Shown here: piece by piece, positions 27,903 to 36,758 of the stretch
Layout of the letters: each line of letters opens with the position of its first letter
Numbering within the stretch: position 1 is the stretch's first letter
Assembly: GCF_015679185.1 (NCBI RefSeq)
Contig: NZ_CP064939.1
Coordinates: 2,604,001 to 2,668,000, forward strand
Length of the DNA stretch: 64,000 nucleotides
Source of the DNA: Pedobacter endophyticus
GTDB taxonomy: Bacteria; Bacteroidota; Bacteroidia; Sphingobacteriales; Sphingobacteriaceae
Direction: 5' to 3'
Translations under genes and position numbers: made by a program
Notes under the pieces: model-generated
Database searches by the model: none
What the model was told of the DNA's origin: nothing
What the model saw: only the letters and a program-made list of their open reading frames with translations

Positions 27903-29162
27903 ATGAATATTAGTACATTTAATGCATTTAAAAGCCGTAATTACCGACTTTATTTTGGCGGACAATCTGTTTCATTAATTGGAACATGGATGCAAAAAAC
28001 CGCCGTAAGCTGGGTTGTTTATGAACGAACCCACTCTAACTTTATGTTGGGCTTAACGCTTTTTGCGAGCCTTTTTCCCTCTTTTATTTTCTCGTTTATA
28101 GGCGGCGTTGCTTCCGATCGATACGATCGATACAAGCTGTTATTGCTTACGCAAATCGCTTCGATGGTTCAGGCTGTTTTAATGACGCTTTTAATTTTTA
28201 CGAAGCATTATGAAATGTGGCAAATTATTTCGCTAAGTGCTTTATTGGGCTTAATTAACGCATTTGATGTTCCTGCAAGGCAATCGCTGGTATTCGAAAT
28301 GATCGATAACAAGGAGGATTTACCGAATGCGCTGGCCTTAAACTCATCGATGGTTAACCTTTCGAGGCTCATCGGGCCGGGGTTGGCTGGAATCGCCCTG
28401 GAGACTTTGGGTGACGATGTGTGTTTTGGATTAAACGCAATGAGCTTTATCGCCGTAATTGGATCGTTGTTAATGATGAGATTGCCAAAATACGTCTCGA
28501 AACCACACACCAAAAACGTTATTGGCGAATTAAAAGAAGGTTTCAGCTACTTGAAATCTACGCCATCTATCGCCTACGTAATCGTTACACTGGCCCTAAT
28601 CAGTTTATTTGTGTTGCCGTTTAGTACGCTGATTCCGGTGTATGCCAAAGATATCTTTAAAGGAACAGCCTCAACGTTTGGCGTAATAGATAGCGTAATT
28701 GGCCTGGGCGCTTTTTCTGGTGCCATGTTTCTGGCTTCGCTAAAACCGGGGAGAAATCTTCGCCGAATCCTGGCTATCAACACGCTTATATTTGGTGCCG
28801 GCCTCGCCTTGTTTTCGCACACCACTTATTACCCTGTTGCGTTGTTTTTTGCTACCATTTCCGGTTTCGGCATGATGTCGCAAATTACCATCAGCAACAC
28901 GTTAATTCAGACTTCAGTCGACCCCAATATGCGGGGACGGGTAATCAGTTTTTATGCAATGGCCTTTTTTGGCATGCAGCCTTTGGGTGGTTTGATCATT
29001 GGGAGCCTATCGCAGCTAATTGGCACGCAAAATACCGTATTGTTTCAAGGAACGGTTGCTATTTTAATCGGCTGTTTTTCATACAGAAGGTTGTACCGCA
29101 ACGAGACGAAACACAGCAGAGTAGATAAATCGATGAACAAACTCGCATTCGAAAAAATTTAA
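27903..29162 (+). CDS. MFS transporter (EntS-like, MFS_3)
   Basis: 419 residues with 12 hydrophobic segments. The N-terminus SRNYRLYFGGQSVSLIGTWM and the loop SDRYDRYKLLL between segments 2 and 3 are typical of the MFS_3 drug or siderophore exporter group. LNALALNSSMVN-type residues (NALALNSSMVNLSRLIGPGL) follow. It starts 17 bases after the MarR gene and ends 4 bases before the next gene, a tight operon. Drug export is inferred from the MarR context. Confidence 0.92.
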   Translation: MNISTFNAFKSRNYRLYFGGQSVSLIGTWMQKTAVSWVVYERTHSNFMLGLTLFASLFPSFIFSFIGGVASDRYDRYKLLLLTQIASMVQAVLMTLLIFTKHYEMWQIISLSALLGLINAFDVPARQSLVFEMIDNKEDLPNALALNSSMVNLSRLIGPGLAGIALETLGDDVCFGLNAMSFIAVIGSLLMMRLPKYVSKPHTKNVIGELKEGFSYLKSTPSIAYVIVTLALISLFVLPFSTLIPVYAKDIFKGTASTFGVIDSVIGLGAFSGAMFLASLKPGRNLRRILAINTLIFGAGLALFSHTTYYPVALFFATISGFGMMSQITISNTLIQTSVDPNMRGRVISFYAMAFFGMQPLGGLIIGSLSQLIGTQNTVLFQGTVAILIGCFSYRRLYRNETKHSRVDKSMNKLAFEKI

Positions 29163-29166
29163 TAAA

Positions 29167-29727
29167 ATGATTACTGAACTAGATAAAAAAACAGCGCTTG
29201 TACTGATCGACTTACAAAATGGAATTGTTCAACTACCGGTGGTACATCCGGTTGAAACGGTTTTAAGAAATGCGGCCAAATTGGTTGCTGCTTTTAGAGC
29301 GGCGAAATTGCCGATTGTAGTTGTAAATGTTAACCCCGAAAACAATACGTTACGAAAGGACGCAAAAACCGGCTCGTTTGAAGCATCGGCCGATTGGCTA
29401 AAAATTGTTCCTGAGATTGAAACGCAAAGCGATGATATATTGATCACAAAAACCACCTGGAATGCCTTCACAAATCCGGATTTGGTTAAAGCGCTGCGAG
29501 AACGAGAGATAACAGGCATCGTTTTAGCAGGCATTTCTACAAGTATTGGCGTTGAAGGAACGGCCAGAAACGCAAATGAACTGGGTTACAACATCGCCTT
29601 TGCGGTAGATGCAATGAGCGATTTATTTGTTGACGCACATGAACATAGTTTAAAAAGAATTTTTCCTCGAATTGGTGAAATTGGAACTACTGACGAGATT
29701 GTAGAGAAGCTTGCACAAATAGGATAA
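29167..29727 (+). CDS. Isochorismatase-like hydrolase lacking the nucleophile cysteine
   Basis: 186 residues with an isochorismatase fold. The catalytic Asp is in LVLIDLQNGI and the Lys in ITKTTWNAF. The segment usually reading T-x-x-C-V-x-x-T-A-R reads TSIGVEGTAR here, so the cysteine nucleophile is Gly. This is a recurrent variant beside transporters, so it is probably not a random mutation. Cysteine hydrolase activity is unlikely. Third gene of the MarR operon. Confidence 0.88.
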   Translation: MITELDKKTALVLIDLQNGIVQLPVVHPVETVLRNAAKLVAAFRAAKLPIVVVNVNPENNTLRKDAKTGSFEASADWLKIVPEIETQSDDILITKTTWNAFTNPDLVKALREREITGIVLAGISTSIGVEGTARNANELGYNIAFAVDAMSDLFVDAHEHSLKRIFPRIGEIGTTDEIVEKLAQIG

Positions 29728-29794
29728 AAACTACAGGCAAATTAGCCTGATTATAAGCCCCGAACACAAAAAACTGATAATCATTATTTTCGGC

Positions 29795-29802
29795 TATCTT
29801 TG
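29795..29802 (+). promoter_or_regulatory. -7 box (TATCTTTG) deciding the start at 29818
   Basis: TAnnTTTG match 15 bases before the ATG at 29818. It lies over the alternative upstream start at 29800, which argues against that start. Confidence 0.55.
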
Positions 29803-29817
29803 CGTAAAATAAAAACA

Positions 29818-30348
29818 ATGGCTGTATTACATAAAAAGGAAGAAAAGATTCAGGCGGTACTGGGAAGGTTGCCAAAAAAATATACTGACGAGCAATTTGT
29901 CGAAATGTTTATCAAAGTTTACTCAAAGGATTGGGGTAAAATAAAATCGGCCTACATTAAGCAATCTCAAGATAAGGAGCCGGGAACGGTAATTAATATG
30001 CCTAAGCCAGAAGTTTATTTAAAACAGGTTTTGGCCAACTACCTGCAACAAGCTGATGCAACAAAGGTGGCAGAAACTGAGGAAAAAGCGGCCGAGCCAG
30101 CCCCAGTTGCAGAAGTGAAAAAAGCAAAAGCGCCAGCCAGCAAAAAAACCGCGGATAAAGAAGTGACCGCTGAACCAAAAAAAGCTAAGGCTCCGGCCAA
30201 AAAGAAAGCGGCCGCGACCGAGGAAGTTGTTGCTGAAACAAAAAAACCAAAAACAGCGGCAAAGAAAAAAACCGATGCTGCTGATGAAGAATTGGCCGCT
30301 GAAAAGAAACCAAAAGCAGCAGCGAAAAAGGCTTCAGTAAAAAAATAA
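29818..30348 (+). CDS. Unknown protein with histone H1-like Lys/Ala-rich tail
   Basis: 176 residues. The first 80 look folded (KKYTDEQFVEMFIKVYSKDW, then KPEVYLKQVLANYLQQ). The rest is a repetitive tail of A-P-A-K-K, A-A-K-K-K and V-A-E-x-K units resembling the C-terminus of histone H1 or bacterial Hc1/AlgP proteins. The tail suggests nucleic-acid binding; the N-terminal domain is not one I recognise. Single gene with its own -7 box and terminator. Confidence 0.8.
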   Translation: MAVLHKKEEKIQAVLGRLPKKYTDEQFVEMFIKVYSKDWGKIKSAYIKQSQDKEPGTVINMPKPEVYLKQVLANYLQQADATKVAETEEKAAEPAPVAEVKKAKAPASKKTADKEVTAEPKKAKAPAKKKAAATEEVVAETKKPKTAAKKKTDAADEELAAEKKPKAAAKKASVKK

Positions 30349-30420
30349 AATATTTTTTAAGCTTGAGATAATAAATTTCCATTTTGGTTGTTTATATATC
30401 TGAGAGCGTTAATTTAGATG

Positions 30421-30459
30421 ACGGGGATAGGTCGGTATGATTTATCCCCGTTCTTTTTT
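30421..30459 (+). terminator. Terminator after the H1-like-tail gene
   Basis: Stem acggggata/tatccccgt with a loop, followed by tctttttttat. It lies about 70 bases after the stop. Confidence 0.82.
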
Positions 30460-30544
30460 TATAGCGTTACAAGCGCTCGTATTTCGGGGTAATACATTAC
30501 AATTTGTGTGTGCATTAACTTTGGTTTGCCGCAGCAGTATTCAA

Positions 30545-31204
30545 TTATTTGCTTAATCCGGCCAGTGCATTTATAGTTAGGGCAACAATAACCGTATTAA
30601 AAATGAAAGCAATGAGGCTATGCAGTAACGATGTCCGCCGAATGTGCCTTGAAGAAATCTCGACATCTGATACTTGAAAAGTCATCCCCAAAACGAACGA
30701 AAAATAAGCAAAATCGACGAAGTCTGGTTCACTGTCGCCCGGAAATTCGAGGCCGGTGCCCTTGTTGGTATTGCTGTCGCCGTAATACATGTGAGCGTAT
30801 CTCATGCTAAATGTGGTATGAACAAGAAACCACGACAAAAACATGCCCGAAATGGCCACAATCAGGTCAATCGGTTTAATATCCTTATTAATCAAAAGCA
30901 AAATTACAGCAAGCAGCCCCGCAAAGGTTGAAACCAATACAATGGCAAAAATCTCGCCCCGGGTTTCATCCTGCATCCTGGCCTTAAGGTGTGTTTGGGA
31001 GGCCGATGTGTGGAAAAACATATACCAATGAATCGCAATGAGTACCAGGCAAAAGGCATCCCAACCGAGCATAATGTGCGTCAACACACTCATTTCCAAT
31101 AAAAGTGAACCGAGATAAACAAAGAGCCCTGCGGCCAGGCTTACCATTAAAATGTACAGCGCCGACCGCTTTTGTATGCCCTTTAGTTTCGGTTCTTCAT
31201 TCAT
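30545..31204 (-). CDS. DUF1345 membrane protein
   Basis: 219 residues with about five hydrophobic segments. It contains LVHTTFSMRYAHMYYGD and the acidic DFAYFSFVLGMTFQVSDVEIS segment, the DUF1345 core. The function is unknown. Its ATG overlaps the stop of the methyltransferase gene upstream by 4 bases, so the two are translationally coupled. Confidence 0.9.
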   Translation of the reverse strand: MNEEPKLKGIQKRSALYILMVSLAAGLFVYLGSLLLEMSVLTHIMLGWDAFCLVLIAIHWYMFFHTSASQTHLKARMQDETRGEIFAIVLVSTFAGLLAVILLLINKDIKPIDLIVAISGMFLSWFLVHTTFSMRYAHMYYGDSNTNKGTGLEFPGDSEPDFVDFAYFSFVLGMTFQVSDVEISSRHIRRTSLLHSLIAFIFNTVIVALTINALAGLSK

Positions 31205-31989
31205 TGGTTAAATTTCAGTTTGAAATGTTCTTTCGCTTGCCCCTTTTTAAAAAATACCAGGCCAATCCAAAACAAATCGACGGTTACGGTAACATCGGGG
31301 TGGTTTTTAATTTCCTCCCACGCCTCTTTCATTCCCTGGCTCCAGTAAATATCGTCAAAAATCAACAACGATTGCTCAGTTACCTTTGGCAAGCACCATT
31401 TAAAATAATTTAGCGTCGCATCTTTCCGGTGGTTACCATCTATATAAACAAAATCTAAAGTGGGTTGCCGGGCAATGATATCAGGCAAAATCAAATCGAA
31501 GTTACCAACATGAAGTTCAATATTGCTGAGGTCTAAATCCTGAAAGTTTTTGTTCGCTACCGCAGCGGTTTCCGGGCAGCCTTCTATACTGATAATCTCG
31601 GCTTCAGGGCAAGCTTTCGATAAATACGAGGTGGTAATACCTAAACAGGTACCCAACTCAATGGCGGTTTTAGGGTTGGTATCTTTCGCCAGTCGGTAAA
31701 TTAATTTGGCCAACCGTGGGCTTTTTAAAGCATTTTTGGCAATCTGGCTTACTTTCTTTGTTCTGTTTTTATTTAAGTGAGAACCTGCTCCAAGGTCAGT
31801 AACCGTGATTATTGAATCGTCATTAAAAAGTTTTTTTCGTTGCTCTTCAATATTTTTGTATTCAGATTTGTTACTAAAATCGTAAATTACCTCATCAGCA
31901 AGTTTATAAACGAATGGCGAATGGGTGCCATGACGGGTTTTTGCTGTTAAACGGTGTTTAACATAATCGGTAATGAATTGAAATAGCAT
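31201..31989 (-). CDS. Class I SAM-dependent methyltransferase
   Basis: 262 residues from MLFQFITDYVKHRL; the extra eight codons upstream are disfavoured because a -7 box lies at 31997-32004. The SAM motif AIELGTCLGITTSYLSKACP is followed by the acidic strand IISIEG and the DFVYIDGNHRKDATLNYF motif of the O-methyltransferase (Methyltransf_24-like) group. The substrate is unknown. First gene of a two-gene operon with the DUF1345 gene. Confidence 0.88.
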   Translation of the reverse strand: MLFQFITDYVKHRLTAKTRHGTHSPFVYKLADEVIYDFSNKSEYKNIEEQRKKLFNDDSIITVTDLGAGSHLNKNRTKKVSQIAKNALKSPRLAKLIYRLAKDTNPKTAIELGTCLGITTSYLSKACPEAEIISIEGCPETAAVANKNFQDLDLSNIELHVGNFDLILPDIIARQPTLDFVYIDGNHRKDATLNYFKWCLPKVTEQSLLIFDDIYWSQGMKEAWEEIKNHPDVTVTVDLFWIGLVFFKKGQAKEHFKLKFNQ

Positions 31990-31996
31990 AATATTG

Positions 31997-32004
31997 CAAA
32001 AGTA
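31997..32004 (-). promoter_or_regulatory. -7 box (TACTTTTG) for the methyltransferase operon
   Basis: TAnnTTTG on the minus strand, 7 bases before the ATG at 31989, so the leader would be very short. No clear -33 is seen. Confidence 0.5.
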
Positions 32005-32033
32005 ATTAAACACCGCTAACCTATGTATGTTTT

Positions 32034-32906
32034 ATGGAAAATATAGCAGAGATAAGTGCTTTAGTTAAATTGTTAGATGATCCTGACGAAGAGGTTTATC
32101 ATCATGTAGAAACGAAACTGCTCGAATATGGCGGTCAGGTAGTCCATTATCTTGAAAACGCCTGGGAAGAATCTTTCGATGGCTTATTGCAGCAACGCAT
32201 AGAGAATATCGTTCATCAAATCCAGTTCAATACCGTTAAAGAAGATTTAAACCTGTGGTATTTGAGCGGCGCTTTCGATTTATTGCAGGGCGCACTGATC
32301 ATCAATCGTTATCAATATCCGGATTTGGACGAGCAGAAAATCATTATCCAAATTGAGGACATTAAACGTGAAATTTGGCTGGGGCTGCAATATGAAATGA
32401 GCTCGGTTGAGAAAGTAAAACTAATCAACCATGTGCTGTATCAGCAGTTTGGCTTCGGTGGGAATACCAAAAACCACCACGACCCACAGAATTCTTATAT
32501 CAATCAGGTACTGGAGCGTAAAAGAGGCAATCAAATTTCACTGGCGATTATCTATTCTGTTTTGGCTCAAAAGCTCGATCTGCCTATTTATGGCATCAAC
32601 CTTCCGCAGCATTTTATTTTGGGTTATATTGATGAAAGCCGACAGGAAGGAACGGAATATGGAGTGCTTTTTTATATCAATGCGTTTAATCGGGGCAACA
32701 TTTTCGGCAAGCATGATGTTGATCAATTTCTGCGACAGTTAAATCTCGAGGCCCTGCCAGAGTACTATCGACCTTGCAGCAACAGCGATATTATCCGTCG
32801 GATAATCAGAAACCTGATTTCGGCCTATGAAAACGCCGGGGCTACGGATAAAGTGATCGAACTTAACGAACTACAAGACATCCTTGCCGAAAAAGCAAAA
32901 GAATAA
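32034..32906 (+). CDS. SirB1 / transglutaminase-like family protein
   Basis: 290 residues. After a helical N-terminal part, the centre matches the SirB1 family: LERKRGNQISLAIIYSVLAQ, then YGINLPQHFILGY. No catalytic cysteine is visible in that region, as in other SirB1 proteins. The C-terminal part has a NLISAYENAGATDKVIEL helix pair. The role is unclear. It is divergent from the methyltransferase with only 44 bases between start codons. Confidence 0.85.
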   Translation: MENIAEISALVKLLDDPDEEVYHHVETKLLEYGGQVVHYLENAWEESFDGLLQQRIENIVHQIQFNTVKEDLNLWYLSGAFDLLQGALIINRYQYPDLDEQKIIIQIEDIKREIWLGLQYEMSSVEKVKLINHVLYQQFGFGGNTKNHHDPQNSYINQVLERKRGNQISLAIIYSVLAQKLDLPIYGINLPQHFILGYIDESRQEGTEYGVLFYINAFNRGNIFGKHDVDQFLRQLNLEALPEYYRPCSNSDIIRRIIRNLISAYENAGATDKVIELNELQDILAEKAKE

Positions 32907-32965
32907 ACGGGAAACCGTGAACACTTTGGCCTGAATAAATTGTATCTTTATTAAAAATTGAACTG

Positions 32966-33191
32966 ATGAGCACCGCAGAATTAAAGGTTAATTTGATAAA
33001 ACTATAACTGATTTAGAAGAGGTGAGCTTTTGAAGCAAATCCATTCAATTATCCATGCGAACGATTCAAAGATGCTGAATTTTACTGCTACGGAAAAAGA
33101 CGTAATAGTGCGAGCCAGAGAACAGTTTAAAAATGGCGATTTTTTGGATCATGAAGCCGCTGAGAAGGATATTGATGAATGGTTAAGCTAG
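32966..33191 (+). pseudogene. Decayed antitoxin gene of a type II toxin-antitoxin pair
   Basis: ATG at 32966 opens MSTAELKVNLIKL and then stops. Shifting frame restores ITDLEEVSF. A further shift after a stop gives LKQIHSIIHANDSKMLNF, then REQFKNGDFLDHEAAEKDID and EWLS to a stop at 33191. Joined, this has the length and start/end style of the small antitoxins that precede RelE/ParE toxins in Bacteroidota. Two frame breaks make it non-functional. The family call is from pattern memory. Confidence 0.65.
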
Positions 33192-33387
33192 TTTGGCGGA
33201 AGCTATACTTTTTCACTTCTCAATCGTTTTTTTCAGGCTGAGCTTACTCGAAGCCACTTGCACCGCCCTTCGACTACGCTCAGGGTGACATTAGAGATCA
33301 TAATTCATCCTAAACAACATTTTAGCTATTTGGAACACTGATAAACACCCAGAAAAGTTCAAAGAAGTTCTTAAAAGCATCCGATAA
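33179..33387 (+). pseudogene. RelE/ParE-type toxin remnant with replaced middle
   Basis: An ATG at 33179 overlapping the antitoxin end reads MVKLVWRKLYFF and stops at 33241. In the bases before 33387 a second piece reads ILAIWNTDKHPEKFKEVLKS, close to a ParE C-terminus (strand plus D-T-x-x-x-P-E-K). About 100 bases of dispersed repeat lie where the middle of the toxin should be. Confidence 0.6.
33235..33290. repeat. Dispersed repeat inside the toxin remnant
   Basis: aggctgagcttactcgaagc and cttcgactacgctcagggtg form an imperfect hairpin of the same family as those near 7,750, 14,920, 34,930 and 48,520. Confidence 0.7.
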
Positions 33388-33404
33388 CACCAATTTATTT
33401 CTTT

Positions 33405-34532
33405 ATGCAAACAACTGCTAAACATCTCTTCGCATCTATCGCGTTAATTTTATTCAACATTATCATTATCAGTCTTTTCGCGAAAGACCTTAAAGCTCAA
33501 AAAGTTATTGGCCCGAACGTAATCGCATATTATTCAACCGGAAGACCTTTGGCGATTGACAGCTTTCCGATTGAGAAACTCACTCACCTGATTTACAGCT
33601 TTGGGCATTTAAAGGGCGATAGTCTTTACATTAGCAATGCCAGAGATTCGGCATTGATTACCCAAATGGTTGGGTTAAAAAGCCGAAATAAGAACCTAAA
33701 AGTGATGATTGCTTTGGGCGGATGGGGCGGTTGCAAAAATTGCTCAGAAGTTTTTAATCGCCAAGAAGGGCGAAAGGCCTTTGCAAAGTCAACCAAAGAT
33801 TTACTCGATTTCTTCAAGGCTGATGGCATTGATCTCGATTGGGAATATCCGGCGGTGATGGGTTATCCCGGACATCAATATTTATTGGAAGACAAGCACA
33901 ACTTTACTTTACTTGTTGAGGAACTGCGCAAAACACTCGGCAAAAAAGCCGAAATCAGTTTTGCCGCCGGTGGCACAAAAAACTGCATCGATTCTTGTTT
34001 CGAATGGAACAAAGTAATGCCACTTGTTAATCGCGTAAACCTGATGAGTTATGACCTGGTTAGTGGCTACGCAACCGTAAGCGGTCATCACACCCCGCTC
34101 TACGCTAATGCACAGCAAGAATTATCGGCCGATTTTGGCGTAAAAGCATTGATTGCTGCAGGCGTTCCGCCACAAAAAATTGCTTTGGGCGCAGCGTTTT
34201 ATGCCAGAATATTCCAAAACACTACCGACGCCAACCAGGGTTTAAACCAACCCACCAAGTTTTTGAAAGGCGTACCTTACAAAAGCTTTAAAGACCAGTT
34301 TACTGAAGAAAAAGGCTTCAAATATTATTGGGATGATGTGGCAAAGGCGCCTTACTATTATAACGCCGCTAGTAAGCAATTTGTAACGTTCGATGATCCG
34401 AAATCAATCGCATTAAAAACGAAATATGTTATCGACCGAAAACTAAATGGCATTATGTTTTGGGAACTGACCGAAGATAGTTACCAAAACGGTTTGTTGA
34501 GTGTTATTGATGAAACGATAAAAGCAAATTAA
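33405..34532 (+). CDS. GH18 chitinase
   Basis: 375 residues with an N-terminal hydrophobic export signal (about residues 8-32). The GH18 catalytic motif D-x-x-D-x-D-x-E is complete in DGIDLDWEYP (D140, D143, D145, E147). The upstream strand MIALGGWGG and the late YYWDDVAKAPYYYN and GIMFWELTEDS segments match the fold. It hydrolyses beta-1,4 GlcNAc polymers. There is no carbohydrate-binding module and no SusC/SusD pair nearby, so it is a stand-alone enzyme. Confidence 0.94.
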   Translation: MQTTAKHLFASIALILFNIIIISLFAKDLKAQKVIGPNVIAYYSTGRPLAIDSFPIEKLTHLIYSFGHLKGDSLYISNARDSALITQMVGLKSRNKNLKVMIALGGWGGCKNCSEVFNRQEGRKAFAKSTKDLLDFFKADGIDLDWEYPAVMGYPGHQYLLEDKHNFTLLVEELRKTLGKKAEISFAAGGTKNCIDSCFEWNKVMPLVNRVNLMSYDLVSGYATVSGHHTPLYANAQQELSADFGVKALIAAGVPPQKIALGAAFYARIFQNTTDANQGLNQPTKFLKGVPYKSFKDQFTEEKGFKYYWDDVAKAPYYYNAASKQFVTFDDPKSIALKTKYVIDRKLNGIMFWELTEDSYQNGLLSVIDETIKAN

Positions 34533-34559
34533 CTTTGCGAAACCTTCGTTTTGTTTATT

Positions 34560-34850
34560 CGTTATTGCCCTACAGGGGCAACCCCGTAGCGAGGCCGGGC
34601 TATGATGCTATTAAGTCAACGGTGAAATGAAAAATATTGTCATCCTGAGGGGCAATTTTATTGGATAAAAATCAATATGACCGACGTTTTTTAAAGCGGT
34701 CGTCATTGCCCCAAAGGGGCTACTTTGTAGCGAGGCACGAAGCAATCTATTCTGCAAGAAAAGCGCTGATGAGATTGCTTCAATCGATGAAAAATCGATT
34801 TCGCAATGACGAAACGTCAATGGTAGTGCCTGCCTGACCGGACGGGCAGC
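34560..34850 (+). repeat. Composite dispersed repeat block
   Basis: Contains ttgccctacaggggcaaccc, a gtagcgaggcc module twice, gtcattgccccaaaggggct, gcaatctattctg, and GATTGCTTCAATCGATGAAA then aatcgatttcgcaatgacg. These match the blocks at 14790-15000 (inverted) and 55365-55500. No gene is supported between 34533 and 35208. Confidence 0.75.
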
Positions 34851-34851
34851 T

Positions 34852-35033
34852 ATGCTATTAAGTTAAGGATAAAATGAAAAAATATTGTCATCCTGAGCGG
34901 AGTCGAAGGACAGATATTTTTCGTTTTATCCTATAGAAAGGGTCTTCGACTGAGCCTGTATTGAGCGTAGTCGAAATGCTCAGATCCGATAGCTATCGGA
35001 TGACAATTGACAAGCTTAACTTAATAGACATTG
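34852..35033. mobile_element. MITE-like element, family 2 (copy 1)
   Basis: Bounded by atgctattaagttaagg and cttaacttaatagacatt, inverted copies of each other with one extra base. The interior is cttcgactgagcc/gagcgtagtcgaaatgctca hairpins plus TCCGATAGCTATCGGA (34985-35000). A second copy with perfect 19-bp ends is at 48472-48616. Confidence 0.7.
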
Positions 35034-35208
35034 GGACGGGCAGGCAACAAATTATCCGCAAGCGATGAAACACAAAACGCCAATAATGCACTACCTAAAA
35101 AGGGCGGAGTATGTGGGCATGGACGGTGAGATTTAAGTTACACCTGCCCGTCCGTTCAGGCGGGGATGCTTTCCCGAGAAGTCCCGGAAAAGATAACGAG
35201 ACGACACA

Positions 35209-36477
35209 TTAATCATTGAATTTAATACTAAACTTGCCTTCAGTAATTTGCACCACTACGCCCTTTTCAGTTTCAACAGTTCCATTGAAAGTACTTTTAA
35301 TAAATCCATCCTTTTTGAAAGATAAATCGGCAACGAAAAGCCATATTTCAGCAGAACCGGTTTTGGTTGAGAAAGATAAACCTGAACTATTTGTATACTC
35401 CATAAAGTGGCTGTTTTTCGAGTAAGAAGAACTTTGAAAATTTAGCCCCTTAGTAAAAGCGATACTTGGTTCCTCAAGAAAATACTTAAATTTAGGACTT
35501 TTCCCATCTTTTGCACTGCCCGTTACTGTTATCGACCGTGGCGAGTTGACATCTCGAATCGCAGAAAATTCTTTAGCCACAACCTGCACGCCATCTACTT
35601 TATATGATAAATAATATTCAGCCGAGGGATCAGTTGTTTCAGTATTCGGCTTAACAGCTGCGGCAGTGCTACAACTATACACAAGATCAGCCGATATTGA
35701 AGATTCGTATGCTTTCGTACCATCGCTCAAAATTGTTGCAGTTTCAATCACAATAGAGGTTGCGTTTCCGTTGGCATCAAACTGATAAGTGTAATCGGAA
35801 ACAACGATATCACTCGAGCCATTTGAGCGTTCTGTAGATTTTTTCACTGCATTTTTCGATCGCCTACCGTAGTAGCCGCCCGGCATGTAATCGACCACAA
35901 GGGCAAGTGGATCGGCCAGTTCGATGGGGTTGCCAAGTACCTGGTCGGAGTATTCGTAAGTTTCTATCTCAACCGTTGCATCATCAGGATAAGTAGTTTT
36001 GGTTTGTGCTAAATTACCATTGGTATAAGTAAGTTCAACAATCGAGTTTAGCTCTTTATCTAAATAACTTTTAACAATGCTGATATATCCTTCAGCACTA
36101 TAGGTATATTCCTTCGTTGCCAGAACAGGTTTTTCGTTTACCACAAAAGAATTCATATATGTGCTGCTCACCACCCGGCCATTAACCAGTTTAAGCACAG
36201 TCTTTTCATCGTTAACCGAGCCGGTAATTTCCGTAGCCGTATAGGAATATGTTTTTTTCTCGCCATCACTTGTAACAGTACTTAACCTACCCGATGCATC
36301 GTAAGTATAATTAAGAGTGTACTTACCGAGTAAGCCTAAATCAGTGTTAGTTGTAATCAACTTGCAGCCATTTGCATTAGGAATGGGGCGGTTATTCCAG
36401 TTAACTTCTTTTTGGCAGCCTGTAATAGCGAATATTGCAACGACATTTACCAGTAAAATTTTTAAATGTTTGATCAT
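35209..36477 (-). CDS. Lipoprotein with YD-like repeats (DUF4595-like)
   Basis: 422 residues from MIKHLKILLVNVVAIF with lipobox FAITGC; 15 more codons are open upstream. The body has repeated strands of the type YTYDASGRLSTVTSDG and YTYSAEGYISIVKS. A middle segment (LVVDYMPGGYYGRRSKNAVK) is matched by LIGHFLPGIPFGKQSKNLKV in the lipoprotein at 51325. The C-terminal 100 residues are a separate beta domain. The role is unknown; it is outer-membrane-anchored by inference. Confidence 0.82.
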   Translation of the reverse strand: MIKHLKILLVNVVAIFAITGCQKEVNWNNRPIPNANGCKLITTNTDLGLLGKYTLNYTYDASGRLSTVTSDGEKKTYSYTATEITGSVNDEKTVLKLVNGRVVSSTYMNSFVVNEKPVLATKEYTYSAEGYISIVKSYLDKELNSIVELTYTNGNLAQTKTTYPDDATVEIETYEYSDQVLGNPIELADPLALVVDYMPGGYYGRRSKNAVKKSTERSNGSSDIVVSDYTYQFDANGNATSIVIETATILSDGTKAYESSISADLVYSCSTAAAVKPNTETTDPSAEYYLSYKVDGVQVVAKEFSAIRDVNSPRSITVTGSAKDGKSPKFKYFLEEPSIAFTKGLNFQSSSYSKNSHFMEYTNSSGLSFSTKTGSAEIWLFVADLSFKKDGFIKSTFNGTVETEKGVVVQITEGKFSIKFND

Positions 36478-36758
36478 TTTGGGCGTTAAATTGAGATTGA
36501 AAAACATCTTATTAAAAAACATAAAAAGCAGTGATGAATCAACAAAAACCTAGTTATTGACTTTCGCTGCAGAAATATTCCCTTTTAAATAATTAACACG
36601 ATTTGCAGATGATGAGAACCAGGAACAGTTCCAATATAGTAAAAAATAGTAACAGCGCCGAATCCGGACACCGAGAAAATCGATTATTTATAGAAGGTAC
36701 TTGAGGTTAAAACTGATGAATTTGGCGTTATGCGAACCAAATCTAAGATTTACGATCC

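Noticed and set aside
34611..34820. 69-codon minus-strand frame in the spacer after the chitinase
   Set aside because: It runs through the composite repeat block and shows no conserved features.
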